Notes: generated from the sequence alone by a model not told the origin. A stretch of 64,000 nt of DNA from Acanthacorydalis orientalis (GCA_034766995.1 CM068319.1:21813969-21877968); one strand, 5' to 3'; numbered from the stretch's first letter, positions 1 through 12,795 are shown. Numbers and translations are program-made.

Positions 1-52
1 TCTGTACAATGTAAACAATGTGTCTATATACATATATATATATATATATTAC

Positions 53-98
<46 letters not shown>

Positions 99-260
99 CT
101 CATTATTCAACATCACGAGTTTACTTTTTCATCTAGAAACGTAATTGAAATAATAATATTTCCATTGAGTAACTTTTGTTCAGAATTAAAATGAAATTAA
201 TAGTTTGAGTGACACTTCTATTTTTTTAAATATATTAAAAATTCATTAAATGGTGTACGT

Positions 261-297
<37 letters not shown>

Positions 298-572
298 GCA
301 TATTGATCGAAAGTGAAATTAATGAGTGATTCTCAATCCGATATCACTAATGTACGATGGACGTAATTGGTTTGTACATACAATGTTTATTTTGTACTAA
401 AGCTAATCTCAAGGTACGTTTATAAAGGACATGAAACATAAAACATTTATTAAACTTGTACGTTTATGAACACACTTTTAGATCAAAATGTTGACGTAGA
501 TGTAGGATGTGATTTAAATGGATTTGATGTGTGCTAATTAATATCGTATTTTTGTAAAATATTTGATATATG

Positions 573-618
<46 letters not shown>

Positions 619-987
619 AAACTAAAGAGAGCTTCAAACTAAATTGAAACGCAAACGTATCAAGTTTTATTTTTTACATTTTTATTAATTTTTATCTGTA
701 TAAATGTAAAAATAAAAACGAATGATAAAGAATACTAGTAAATATCTATGTACTCAGGATTTTTCGTTAGAAGTTTATTATAGACTGTATGAAAGTTGAA
801 ATACTGATTGTTTTTCTATAAAAACATGTATGTGGACATTATATTATTTTGTCATTAATATATTTATCGAAAAATAAAAAGAATATCATACATTATTTAA
901 CTAAATGTAAAAGAAATATAATGTATGTTAATGATAAAGATTTAAAGATGCATATTCGTTAATATTATTTATTTATTTATATACACG

Positions 988-1022
<35 letters not shown>

Positions 1023-1079
1023 TCGTATATATATATACATATATATATATACACATATATGTATATATATATATATATG
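1..1079. repeat. AT-rich unique DNA with (TA)n arrays
   Basis: No gene is seen. (TA)n arrays lie at about 25-97, 261-296, 575-614 and 981-1079. The last is broken by AC and CG steps and runs straight into the mariner element that follows. The sequence between arrays is low-GC with stops in all frames. Confidence 0.9.
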
Positions 1080-1081
1080 TA

Positions 1082-1880
1082 GGTTGTTTGATAAGTTTGG
1101 TAAATTACTATGATATGGCGGCATCATTCATTTGGTAACGTGACGGTTATCAAGTGTCACTTTTCAAAATAGCATAGGCGAAATTTCAGCCAGAAGTGAC
1201 GCGTTGTTCACTTTCTACAGATGTTTGAAGCGAGCATTGTAAGAATTGAAGAACGAGCATGTCTTTTTGCGTCGGTTCGTTACTGTGGATGAAACATGGA
1301 TCCACATCCACTATATATCTGAATCAAAGCAGCAGTCAAAGCAGTGGACAACGACTGGTGAAAGTGCGCCGAAGAAGTCGAAGACCGATTTGTCGGTTGG
1401 GAAGGTGATGGCCATTTTTTTGGAACTCTCAAAGAATCATTCTGATCAACTACTTAACGAAGGAAAACACGATAACAGGAGCCTATTATACAATATTATT
1501 GTACTGTTTGAAAGAAGAGCTGAAACAAAAACGGCTAAGATTGGCCCACAAAAAAGTATTATTTCACCAGGATAACGCGCCGTCTCACAAATCGACCGTC
1601 GCAGTGTTAAAATTTGGACGAATTACGCTTCAAATTGATTCCTCATCCACTCTATTATCTGGACTTGTCCCCGTGCTATTTCTTTCTCTTTCCAAACTTG
1701 AAAATTTGACTCGGTGGGAAGAAATTCTTGTCGAATGAGGATGTCATTGCCATCGTCAATGCTTATTTGGCAGACGCACTGACCAAATGTATAGCCCTCA
1801 ATGGAGACTATGTTGAGAAATATAAAAACATTTTTTCCAGAAAATCGTGTTTAACTCGCATTTTTATCATACTTCACGTA
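1082..1880 (+). mobile_element. mariner deletion derivative, copy 1 (family A)
   Basis: A Tc1/mariner element of about 0.8 kb, against about 1.3 kb for a full mariner. The left terminal repeat starts GGTTGTTTGATAAGTTTGG directly after a TA dinucleotide at 1080-1081. The right end keeps the inner part of the inverted repeat (ATCATACTT near 1867-1875), but its last bases are lost in the adjoining (TA)n tract. The 5' untranslated part (1100-1210) runs directly into mid-transposase sequence at about 1216, so the DNA-binding half of the transposase is missing. The minus-strand copy at 43459-44262 has the same join. It is non-autonomous and decayed. Confidence 0.93.
1216..1850 (+). pseudogene. mariner transposase, C-terminal catalytic half, frameshifted
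   Basis: A remnant of a DD34D mariner transposase, the DDE/D enzyme that cuts and pastes the element at TA. The frames read RCLKRAL, then FLRRFVTVDETWIH (first catalytic Asp codon 1288-1290), KQQSKQW, GESAPKK, VLFHQDNAPSHKS (second Asp 1571-1573), LDLSPCYFFLFPNLK (third Asp 1662-1664), and NAYLADA...CIALNGDYVEKYK at the C-terminus. The three Asp codons lie in three different frames, so at least two net frameshifts separate them. A TGA stands where the family has Trp after FPNLK, and the stop at about 1233 interrupts the start. The N-terminal helix-turn-helix domains are absent. It cannot encode active enzyme. Confidence 0.93.
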
Positions 1881-2040
1881 TATATATATATATACATACA
1901 TATTTCTGTATAAATTTTTGCACCGAAATATTGTTTTTGTGATAAAAGTGATGATTAATATCGATGATAGTTTATTAGCGTAACGATGGTTCGTTGATTT
2001 TATTGATGTCATATAATTCCACATCGTTTATTTAGAACGT
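1881..2040. other. unique AT-rich spacer
   Basis: A short stretch after the mariner with a small (TA)n patch at 1879-1894 and no recognisable coding or terminal-repeat sequence. Confidence 0.6.
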
Positions 2041-2430
2041 AAATGTCGGGTCACTAGGCCTGATATACGTGTGTGTGTTTGTATATATATAGAATCGAAG
2101 GTGTAGTTTCAATCTATCTACATACAAGTCGAATACATCACGGGTCGATGTGCGGTCGTCGCTTGATTACGCGCCAATCACAAACTGTATAATTTGGTAA
2201 ACGTAACGATCGAGCAGCACATATCACCTCATATACCTATCATGAAAGCTTGTGTGTGAGATGGATTCTCATAATATTTCAGTGCTAGTAACATCATACT
2301 GTATGCACGTCATTATACTACGGCGTACGTTAGTTTAGTTCATTTATCATGGATGCTGAATGTCAGTTCTTAAAATTGTATATTCGAATGAGGTCGGATG
2401 CGTTTTACAGCGTATGCCGCATTTTTTTGT
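2041..2430. other. CpG-containing, relatively GC-rich unique block
   Basis: This is one of the few non-transposon blocks that is clearly richer in G+C than its surroundings. It contains CGGTCGTCGC and ACGCGCC (about 2152-2174), a CCAAT string at 2174-2178, a TATAATTT string at 2188-2195 and an arthropod-initiator-like TCAGTG near 2279. No long reading frame or transposase motif is visible. It could be a promoter or 5' untranslated region, or an unrecognised old repeat. The promoter-like strings are short and can occur by chance. Confidence 0.25.
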
Positions 2431-2526
2431 TCAGAAGATCAGCTTATTATAAAACAGACACAAACAAGAAAATACTGCTACATTTTTTGTATCTGTAGAT
2501 TTTCTTTTCATCATACACACACATAT

Positions 2527-2561
<35 letters not shown>

Positions 2562-2590
2562 TATGTATATATATATAAATATATATATGT

Positions 2591-2648
<58 letters not shown>

Positions 2649-2742
2649 AGCAATTTTCACTCGTTGTGGGCATTGTTACTAAAGTTTCAGGTAGAGAAAT
2701 ATTTTTATTTTTTAACACAGTCAACTTTTATTTTAATACATA

Positions 2743-2798
2743 TATAATACCTGGCTATTAACTGTTATTATATAATACGTGGTTATTAACTATTATTA
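2743..2798. repeat. 28-bp tandem duplication, two copies
   Basis: Units 2743-2770 and 2771-2798 each read TATAATACxTGGxTATTAAC and then xTTATTA, with about three mismatches. It is a simple local duplication of non-TA sequence. Confidence 0.85.
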
Positions 2799-3007
2799 TA
2801 TTTTGTATTCAAAATGTTTATTTATTACATATATTAACGGGGTACTGTGAATTAATAATATTCTAATTGGTTTTGTAAATTTATATACAGTATACAAGGC
2901 GACAAATTTATTATTAAGGGATAGGTTTCAAATATGTAATTAAATATTTTCAGTACTTTTATATTTTTGTAAATACACACATTTACGCATACACACACAT
3001 ATTGTTG

Positions 3008-3077
<70 letters not shown>

Positions 3078-3784
3078 CAGTAGAAATAAAATAAGAAATA
3101 TTTGTAATGAAGTCAGTAAAATTTTGTTGAATGACTGTGTTGAGATGTATTTATGGTGATTTTGTTTACATTTAGTGCTTATACGCTGAAATATTATGTT
3201 TATTTTGCATTTTCATGAATACTTTTTAATAGGATTTACCTTATATGGTTTTAAAATCTATTGAAAAGAGTCCAAATGTTTTTACTTTGTTTTTTTTTTG
3301 TAAATATTATAAAAAAAAACGGATTCAAAATACTATAATATTTCTTATTAGATATTTAAAATTTATAACAATTTGATAGAACTATATTTTTAATGTAATT
3401 GACGATATTTTTGAAATGGAAGTATGATAAAAATACAATACAATTATTCTGAATTTGAAATTAGTTCATGATAAATTGTATTACTAGTACCTAATAGCTT
3501 AATTTATTAAACAGTAGAAAAATCTTTTACAATTTTTTTTTATAGTCAAGAACGAATTCCTATAGAATTTTCTATTCTTTTAAAATAGTTTTCAGTACTG
3601 AAATACACAAATTTACGTCTATGTTCCATATACTTTCACAGTATCTTACTCTTTAGAATTCGTTAGACAATTTTTAAATTATTAACAACGAACAAGGTAC
3701 TTATACGTTGTTGACATCACTATGTGTGTTTAGTTTTTATACATTAAAGTAGTGTATTATTGTTATTTCTTTCTCCCTTTCTCT

Positions 3785-3785
<1 letters not shown>

Positions 3786-3844
<59 letters not shown>
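3786..3844. repeat. compound microsatellite (CA)n(TA)n
   Basis: A short TA run, then about 13 CA repeats, then about 13 TA repeats. The order CA before TA matches the other long compound arrays in this window. Confidence 0.95.
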
Positions 3845-3849
<5 letters not shown>

Positions 3850-5004
3850 TTTTATGTAAACAAAAAAGTTGAACTTGTTCCTGAACAGTATTATATTTTA
3901 ATTACTTCTATTTATATTATCAATTAAAATAGGTCAGGTAGTCGTTGATAAAAATATAAATAATTATTTACATAAAATTCGTATATAAATATTTTCCTTA
4001 AAAGTTTTCTTTAAACTATGTTTTAATTTGAAAAAATTCCCATTGTTAAAATTGCTTTATTTTAATAATTAATATTTTATATGAGAGATTTGCTGAAATT
4101 ATCAAAAAACTATTATTAAATAATATATTTTTGAATTAGTATATTGCTTAAAAAGGCGTTATAAAAATTTCATTTAGTTCTGAATATGAAATCATACATT
4201 TTCTCTTTAAGTCTACAATACATGTATGTTTTCTGAAAAACGGATACTTGTTTCTGTAAACAGTCTTACAAAAGAAAATTGGATATACACAATAAAATAA
4301 AAATAAGACTCGAAGAGAAAATGTTGTTTTATGTCGATGAATTTACGAGAAAAAATATTGTATTCCGAATACTTATTTACTTTCTACATGTTCAAATATT
4401 TTATATACGTGATTTCAAATGCATATAAGGATAATGTTTTTAGAAATATTCTATAGAGATTTTTATTCATAACCCGTTCAATATTTTTTTATTCACATAT
4501 AACGTTTACATTTTATTATAAAAAATTAAAATTAGAAAGTTTTCAGTTCGACCAATTAAATATAAATTATTATATAGTTTAAAATCAAAGTAGAAGTATT
4601 TATGATTTGTTTTCAGATGAATTATATGTATTATTAATTCTCTAAAAATATATTTTTACAAAAAATATGGTCATCTGATATATAAATAACATTTCATGAA
4701 AATAAATAAAAGAAATACTAAAAATAGTATTTACTCTGTATATTCTCATACTATATTTATGGTTCTTGAATGTTAAATTCTCAACAATGGCTAACTTTGT
4801 TTAGTGCTTATGTACTATTGAATATTCTGTATTATGTGATATACAAACGTTATACAACATTCAAAGGACGGCGGATAATAGGATTTCATATGCCATTTTG
4901 TATATTATAAATTGAAAATATGAAGAAAATATTTTCAAAATGTCTCTGTGTTTTACTACCAATATAAAGTGTTTATTACATTTTAATCAATAGCAAAATG
5001 GGAA

Positions 5005-5057
<53 letters not shown>

Positions 5058-5226
5058 GTGATTATAGCTATGACTATAATGTTGAGTTGTTAATTAATAT
5101 AAGTTCGAAACAAACTTTGTGGACGATATAGGTTTCCATTAGCAAATTGTTTGTTTCTAATTCTTAGTAAGTTCCGTCCTTGATAATATTGTAAAGAAAT
5201 ATAAAAATAATTATATATAATCATAT

Positions 5227-5291
<65 letters not shown>

Positions 5292-5343
5292 TACAAAATA
5301 TAAAAATATAAAAATAATAATATATATATATAATCAAATATAC

Positions 5344-5399
<56 letters not shown>

Positions 5400-5454
5400 A
5401 AATGTTTCGGTTAATGGGTGGTTAACACAATTAACTTACGGTAATTGTGTACAA

Positions 5455-6132
5455 CAGTGGTGTGAAATACGAGGCCGCAAGGCTCTAAAATGCGACCCGT
5501 GGCCCAAAAAAGTTGACTTTATTAAAATAATAATAAAAAGTAACATCCAAATGGAGTTGATTGAAATTCAGTGCAACACGATGCTTGATAAAAGTAAAGT
5601 AAAATGAAGTTGGTATTCCAGACTTTAATTTGTACTTGCCAGAACATTTGATTGAAATGCGTTTGTTTACAGCAAAAATCTTGGCAATGTTTAGTAGTGT
5701 AAACCAATATGAACAATCATCTTCTCTTTTAAAGACTAATAACATTTCATATAGGTCAAGATTAATAAATGAACATTTAACATCTATAGTAAAAATATCA
5801 TTAACGCAAAAAAATTACATCCGGCATTGATAAAATAATTTTTGCCAAAGGATGCCAAGGATTCACGTTAAAATATTAATTTTTTTAATTTTTCTATTTT
5901 AAAAGTTGTAACATTTGATAATAATACCTAAAATTAATGTATTTTTTCCTAATGTTTATAAATTCATTAAATAAAAAATAAATGTAAAATTTAAACGAGT
6001 TATTTTAGAATGTAAATAAAAGACCTTTTTCCGCTTGATAAATTTTTTTTGGATGACTTTTTGTCTTTGGCTCACAAACTCTCTTAAACCGAATTTGGTG
6101 GCGCGTGTTCATATATAAGTTTAACACCACTG
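5455..6132 (+). mobile_element. internally deleted hAT element with both terminal repeats
   Basis: The left end CAGTGGTGTGAAA (5455-5467) is the inverse of the right end TTTAACACCACTG (6120-6132), a 13-bp terminal inverted repeat with one mismatch. CAGxGGT ends are typical of hAT elements. Subterminal sequence near 5470-5506 has the GGCCGC and GCGACCCGTGGCCC type strings common in this superfamily. The 678-bp body keeps only the last part of a transposase. Flanking 8-mers (GTGTACAA left, GTGCATTT right) agree at only 4 of 8 positions, so a target-site duplication is not well preserved. It is non-autonomous and old. Confidence 0.85.
5551..5850 (+). pseudogene. hAT transposase C-terminal dimerisation domain, frameshifted
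   Basis: Residues read [13 protein letters not shown] in one frame (from 5551). They continue in another frame as YLPEHLIEMRLFTAKILAMF, then SVNQYEQSSSLLKTN and YRSRLINEHLTSIVKIS. This order (MELIxLQC, the KxLAMFxSxxxCEQxFS stretch, then RSRLxDEHL) matches the C-terminal dimerisation region of hAT transposases of the BED-finger / GTF2IRD2-like group. The usual Cys of the CEQ motif is Tyr here. At least one frameshift lies near 5600-5630. The BED finger and the catalytic core are missing. Confidence 0.85.
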
Positions 6133-7012
6133 GTGCATTTACAGTATCTAGTAATTATGTATAATGATTATTTACATTAGTCATTATGAAAAATAATCAA
6201 TTATAAGATTAAATTTAGGGGAATTTACTGAAAAAACCATACATTTATTAATTACTTTGTCCATTTATTAATTTTTGCAATAGTTTGGTAGAAAATATAA
6301 ACTCACATAATGATATTTACTTATTTAGAGGTTATATTTTTCGATTGCAGGTCAAATAAGGTTATCAGGTTAGGTAAGGGTAAGTTAAGATGAATCAGAT
6401 TAGACTAATTATTTAAATAGGGAGTATTTAAATCTCTTCATATTGTATATATATATATATACATATATGTATGTCTGTATGTATGTATGTATTTTCGAAA
6501 AGTTTGGTTTAAATAACAATTTTTTATTGATTTAAATGTGTCAGCAAGTCTTTCTCTGTCACATCTAGTTTCAGTATTTAAGCCATTCTCAGGTAGATTC
6601 TAGATAAACTGGCTAAGTAAACAAACAAATTTTATCTACAATCAATGTAGAGATAGTTCAAGAGACAAAACTTTTATAAGTAGATAAAAATGAATATTTA
6701 TTATGATATTGTACATGGTTTTCTTCCGCTTCAAGTACTGAACGTAATTTCAATCAGATTTTGTGAAACAATCGGAACGATCAACAAAAGATAATTGTTT
6801 TACATCAATACTATTTATTTCAGTCCAATTAAAAATCAAAACATAATGATATTCTTTTAAAAAATGGGTTTTTGTTTTAATTTCAAAATATTTTTCAGAA
6901 AATGCAATGAATTTGTTAGGTTGTGTAATTTGACTACCTGTGCCATTTAAAATTTATTAATAAATGGGTACAAAAACGGAATTGTTTATTCACATATTTA
7001 ATAATATTGGTC

Positions 7013-7043
<31 letters not shown>

Positions 7044-7151
7044 GAAATAATTGAATATCAATTGTTTTTATATTAATATTTTCACCTATATTTCAAGTAA
7101 AAAATAATTATTTAAAAGTAATTATTTTTTGAATCAGTTGGTTTTTGCAAA

Positions 7152-7205
<54 letters not shown>

Positions 7206-7351
7206 TTTGTGCTTAAAGTATGAAATAATAATTCATACTCTAATAAAATTAACAAAATCACAAGTGTAATTATGTATATTATTTAACAAAGAATACATTT
7301 AATAAGAAACATTCTTGTATAACGGTGCAGATAATTAAATATTCCTTAATT

Positions 7352-7385
<34 letters not shown>

Positions 7386-9806
7386 ACGAAATGAAGTTGA
7401 TTAAAAAGTAATTAATTTTGTCTTACTGAAATTAGAAAATATCAGTCACAGAGTGTAAATAACAGAATGTTAATTTTTGATAAGCACGTTTTCGTAATGA
7501 CAGTCCTGTAGGGCGCTGTTGTACATGCTTGCAAACCACTATGCTATATACTTTTTTTAATTGCCTGGTTTTTAAACACGTCAGTTTCATTTACTTTCCT
7601 TAATTAAAAAAAGAGCAGTACCTCATATACTGTAATAAGTATCAGGAATCGTGTACATTAAACCCGAAAATTAATGAAAGTAGAGGATTTTACTTGGAAA
7701 ATGTACAATTTTACTGTATGAAGATTTTAGTTCAAATTTTTGATTAAATTTCTTTGACGCTTTAGTAGATAACAATCTAAATCAATTTACTAAAATATTT
7801 AATACGCTTTAAGTTAAACTACCTTCTTTGATGAGGATTTCACCAACAACCATTAAAAGAAAAACATATATTTAATATTTAGAAATTGTTAAATATCGTT
7901 ATAGAATAGAAACTAGCATGTTGTAACACTGATAATGTGACCAATTTTAATGAAGACTTGCTGTACGTTATCGGTAATTATTAAAAAATATTTTTGAGAT
8001 AGAATGAATATTGAACTCACTTATGTATTGAAAGTGTTGTAGAATAAAAACTATTTAAAATCAATATTTGATAAAGGTTAATATCATAGTAACTAATAAT
8101 CATTATGTTAGAGCTATTACTAATTTAGAAGTATTTTGAAAGTTGTTAAGAATAGATGTTAAATATTGAAATATCACTGAAGATTTTTGAAAACGGAAAA
8201 ATATTTTCGTAGTTTTAATTTAAATATTATTTATTGAATTAAGTTGTAATAAAAAATTTAATAGAAAAAAATAATATGCCTCTCAAGATGATTTACTACA
8301 AGTACAAAGAAATATATTGCTTGTAAAATCGAGTATTAACATTTAAAACACTTTTAATTATTTTTAATTTTATTTTGTACATTTTTTAATCAGTTATAAT
8401 TTCGTCAAAAATCTTTTGAGTTGCATTATTTAATAATTATTGATCAAAATTAAAATCTGTTATTTTTACTTTTAGACTTAAGATTAACAGTTCGTATTAA
8501 GAATATTGTTGATTTGAAGAATCAAAATGTATTTTTATAAGGCTGCTTAAAATATAATAATATTGTAGTTAATATTTTATTAAAAAATGTGCATATATTA
8601 ATATAAAGTATATGATTTATAACAATTCAGAATTTAATGTCATATCATATCTTCTTCAAAATCACATATTGAGAGTAATTTGTTGACATAGTCAGGTAAC
8701 AATTCTCAGGAAGCATACAAATGTTTTATTTCATAAAATTACAATTAATTTTTCTTCATAATTTGGAATCTAATAATATTTTTATATTTAAAAACTGATT
8801 TTGTTAGAACAGAAAATCTAAAGAACAAATACAGTTATTGATTTTCGAATCCCATGAATGAAACCCACGTATAAGCGTATTATACAACGTTCAAAATGTA
8901 TACTTGTTTAAATATTATAAGATAATAGTACTGGATACTGTATAATGATCTTTATGTAGTATTTTTACATGTAAAATAATAAACAAGTTTTATTTTTGAT
9001 AAAAAGAAATGACATTTATTTTAAATCAAATATATTATATTTATTTTCTCTCTCTCTCTCTCGCTATATATATATATTGTTTTTTAAAAGTATAAAACTA
9101 GAATCATATTTGAATGTAAGCTTTAGAACATGTTAATGTATATTTTTATTTGCTTTTTGAATTTTTTTAGTTTATTTTCTTTGAAGCTATGAAATTATCT
9201 AATTTAAAAAAAATAATATAGAAATGTTTATTTTTAGTAAAATTTTTGTGTGGTTGGTAGCCACTTTTTTGTGTAGTTGGTAATATGTTTTTAGTTCTAA
9301 AACTGATGACAATTATATGTTTTATAGTAATAATCTTTAATTTAGAGTTTATGAATCGACAATGATTTTTCGATACAAATGCCTACAAATAGTATTGTAT
9401 ATTTATATTTTTCAAATTTTAATTTTATTATAGAATTTTTAACGGTATAGTTGCTTCCAAACAAACAGTTTATTTTGAAGTATTGTAATAATATATATTT
9501 ACGATTAGGGAGAACAGTCTTAAATTATTTGTAACTAAAAGTCATTAAAATCTAAGAAGCTCAGTTTTAAGCATTTCTTTGAAATGTAAGAAACGAATAA
9601 GAAGCAAAATAGTATCATTACTTTGACATCTTGTTGTTTTTCGTGGCAGAAAAACCTATAAAAAATGTAACACGTATTAGAAGTACTTAAATATGAAACG
9701 TAGAAAATAGCAGCCGTCGTACAAAAATCAACAAAATGTTCATAGGTGAGAATGACATGTAAAATAAAGAAAATGTTCGGTTTTGTAAACTGGATGTATT
9801 GTAGTC

Positions 9807-9867
<61 letters not shown>

Positions 9868-10424
9868 GTATATATATATATATATAAATATATACACACA
9901 CATACATACAAACATAACAATCATAAAAAAAAACAAATTTATTTATGATCTTGAATTTAGTGTCGCCTGTATATTGTTTTTTCTGCATTTAATCGATTAC
10001 ACGTCAATGGAATATCCTTAAAATATTAAAGACTGTATTATACTTGTTACGTGTTTTTGACATATCAATTTCTTAAGCTACTCTCAGGTAATGTTCAAAA
10101 GTGTTGAAATCGTTCTTAATGTACTGGCTGTGTGTTCTTGAACGGGGATTGTATTAAATATCAGACATTCTCTTTGTGAATATCAGAACAAAAGAACGTA
10201 TCGTGTCATCTATTACTTGTATTGTAATTTATTAACGGTGATTTGTATTTTCATAAAGCATAATGTATTTCAATCACGATTATTTAACATATTATATATA
10301 TATATATATATATACTTATTGTACAAATTAATTCGTTTTTTTTTTTATAGAAAATGAATGTTTATGGAAAAATGAATCCTCAATGCTCAAAATATCCCCT
10401 ATTATTTTATATAATTTTGTTCCA
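6133..10424. repeat. AT desert with (TA)n arrays
   Basis: No gene is seen. Arrays lie at about 6446-6492 (TA then TATG steps), 7016-7042, 7157-7201, 7353-7384, 9810-9897 and 10292-10314. The longest array-free part is 7390-9040, which is uniform low-GC sequence without an open frame worth reporting. A small richer patch at 7495-7550 carries no recognisable motif. Confidence 0.88.
9047..9077. repeat. compound microsatellite (CT)n(TA)n
   Basis: About eight CT repeats, a CG step, then seven TA repeats. Confidence 0.93.
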
Positions 10425-10739
10425 TTGAATAAGGAACTGACGAATTCATTGTCGAAAAAAGAATGCGACTTTGAGTCGATGAAATTGTAATTTATTTCCA
10501 AATTTTTTCCACTGTTTTATCATTTTTTACATGATGTATGCATCAAAACAACTTCATTTAAAGCAGACCAAATCAGACCAAGTAACATTCTTTCAATTGG
10601 CATTCGAAAAGTATGCAATGTCTAATATGCTGCTTTTTCGACGCCATCGTGTTCACTATTGCTTTGTAAGGTTATTCTGACTGCTTGGTCAAAATGTATT
10701 GTGTTTTTAAATTTTAAGGTTGGCACTGAAAAATCCTAA
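10425..10739 (-). mobile_element. mariner 5' fragment (SETMAR-like type)
   Basis: On the minus strand an ATG at 10645-10647 starts MASKKQHIRHCILFE, the usual opening of a group of insect mariner transposases often auto-named SETMAR. The remainder is frameshifted: a Ser-Ala-Leu-Asn-Glu stretch, then MHTSCKK (family form TCKKWxxRF), then NYNFIDSK before the sequence dissolves. Upstream the minus strand reads TTAGGATTTTTCAGTGCCAA starting at 10739 and followed outward by TA (10740-10741), a plausible terminal repeat. The catalytic half and the other end are absent. The family assignment rests on the N-terminal motif and the spacing of the Cys-Lys-Lys block. Confidence 0.65.
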
Positions 10740-10741
10740 TA

Positions 10742-10818
10742 CGACAAGAAAGTGTTTTAATTTAAAATAGAGTTATGATTGATTCAATTTAAAGGCAACG
10801 AATCATTTTTTATACATA

Positions 10819-10856
<38 letters not shown>

Positions 10857-11073
10857 CAAATCTCACAGAAAAATGCTATAACTTAGAAAATACTTTTTAT
10901 AGTAGAAATAAAATAAAATTTACAATAACATTTAATATTATATTTTTCAAATCAAGGACATTTTTTCAAAAATGTATATACTGCTACGAAAATATTTATT
11001 AATTGAATTGCGTTTAACTGAAAATCAAAAAAACGAAATTTTTAACTTTTGGTATTTTTCTATAGGATATGCG

Positions 11074-11145
<72 letters not shown>

Positions 11146-11814
11146 ACGTGTATATAAACAAATGGGTACAAGTAACTAAAAGCTCTTCTAAAATTATTAG
11201 GGTGCATCGAGTTTGAAATTATCATCAACTGTATCTAAAAACAACACAAATCAATTTACCAAATGTGAATTTCATGTATATCCTATAGGAAGGTTATTTA
11301 CATAATATCTCTTAATATATATATATATATATATATTCATAATGTATAGTTCGTGCAAATGTGAATATAGGGAAAAATAAATAAAATTGAAATTATCTGT
11401 TTGTTTACTTGTGTACCTGTAATTGCAATATTTACTTGTGCTATGAGCTGATATAATGAAAAAGTTTGTAGAAATAAATAAACATACATTTGGTTTAAAT
11501 AAAAAATATAGTTTATATAACAAATATAAAGTTATGTAAAATTAAAATTTTATGAAATATAGCTTTTAAAACATATTTATTATTAAAAGTAATTTGTTTA
11601 GTTTAAATATAGCTTGGAATAGTTCTTTTATAGTTTGTTTTGTTTATGTGAACGTTAATTTTTTATTTATATTTTTTATCTTTTATAATACTTCATTTTA
11701 ATGTTTGTCTATTGCTTATTAATCACTACGAGTATACGGAAGAAAGTAAATAACTTAATTTTACTTGGATAATTTATATATTTATTATATTTTGTACTAT
11801 GAATGATTTTTCTA
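10742..11814. repeat. AT desert with (TA)n arrays
   Basis: No gene is seen. Arrays lie at about 10820-10855, 11078-11143 (over 30 repeats) and 11315-11337. The rest is AT-rich sequence with stops in all frames. Confidence 0.88.
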
Positions 11815-12090
11815 TTAGGTTGGTAGGAAAATAATTGCGGTTTTTGTTTTCGGAATTCCAAACTAATTTTTTTTAAAGAATGTGTATCATTCCATCGTGT
11901 TCATGTTAATATCATTTTAAAGGGCATTTTTCGGTCTATATTTTTATAACATCGAAAAACGATGCTTTTGGTGTCGGTACTGTTAAGGAATTTACGGTGC
12001 GATGGTAATTTCAAAAAGTATGTGCTAGAGACGAGAGCCTTGAAGATGAAGAAGGTCGTGGGTGTCCTTCTTCAGCTTATAACGACCAAA
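11815..12090 (+). mobile_element. cecropia-type mariner, 5' end fragment (family C, copy 1)
   Basis: The left terminal repeat TTAGGTTGGTAGGAAAATAA, continuing TTGCGG, starts at 11815 directly after a TA. It is very close to the terminal repeat known for Hsmar1 of the cecropia mariner subfamily. Transposase remnants include DAFGVGTVKE and, after frame changes, DESLEDEEGRG and SSAYNDQ, which belong to the N-terminal DNA-binding part. Compared with the copy at 29328-29906 about 100 bp around the start codon is missing. Sequence after about 12090 no longer resembles a mariner, so the 3' end is lost. Confidence 0.85.
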
Positions 12091-12176
12091 AGAAATTTAT
12101 AATTAAGTATATTTGTGCGAATATAAAATGCGAAAAAAATAATCTAGTTAAACAAAACGATGTATCGTTTATATAG

Positions 12177-12209
<33 letters not shown>

Positions 12210-12210
12210 A

Positions 12211-12253
12211 TCGTTTATTATTTTATATCAGCAAGAAATAAAATAATAAACGA
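12211..12253. repeat. perfect 16-bp inverted repeat (hairpin)
   Basis: TCGTTTATTATTTTAT at 12211-12226 is the exact reverse complement of ATAAAATAATAAACGA at 12238-12253, with an 11-nt loop. It lies directly after a (TA)n array. It is not a pure TA palindrome, so the pairing is not a trivial result of the microsatellite. It may be a small foldback remnant. Confidence 0.85.
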
Positions 12254-12753
12254 CTGCACACCTACGTTCTTCTTAGTGTATACGATTGTTTATTGATTCT
12301 GGAAGTTCGTAGCATGTTTAATAGCTTAAGTCTTACATGTTCTTTTGTATACAGTACAAGTTGAAATAAGTTCAATGTTCTTGTTCATACGTCGTCTAGT
12401 CCATTAGTGAAATATGTTTTTAGTTGCTGGTAATTCAGTAAAGTAGATGAAGCGAATAACTATACTTTTTTATTCCTATTAAACAACAATGTGCTAGTAC
12501 TATTTACATATTTTGAAGAAAGCTTCATTAACTCTATAAGGTATTTCAATAACAAATGATCAGTCAAGATTGATTTATTCTAGGAAGAATATTATAGAGA
12601 GATTGTGCATTTTTTTTAAAAGATATTAAGAAGGAAATAAATAAAGTACTGAAAAGAAATATTTTTTATTTAGGTGTTTATTTAGATGAGAACTCAGACG
12701 TCATCAATACAGTGTAATTATATTAGCTAATTGAATATCTTTTTACAATATAT

Positions 12754-12795
12754 TTTATAACATGATAGTTAATTTTTATAACATGATAGTTAATT
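12754..12795. repeat. 21-bp tandem duplication
   Basis: The string TTTATAACATGATAGTTAAT occurs twice with a 21-bp period. Confidence 0.85.

Larger units (their letters stand above)
2431..5454. repeat. AT desert with (TA)n arrays
   Basis: No gene is seen. (TA)n arrays lie at about 2527-2645 (interrupted by AAAT and TGTA steps), 3005-3070, 3786-3844, 5010-5054, 5211-5290 and 5319-5397. The stretches 3080-3780 and 3850-5000 are low-complexity AT sequence with stops in every frame. The apparent Tyr-Ile-rich reading frames here are translations of the arrays. Confidence 0.9.

Noticed and set aside
2431..2724. Open frames made of Tyr-Ile repeats (here and at dozens of other arrays)
   Set aside because: TATATA reads as Tyr-Ile in any frame and has no stop on either strand, so these frames are translations of microsatellites.
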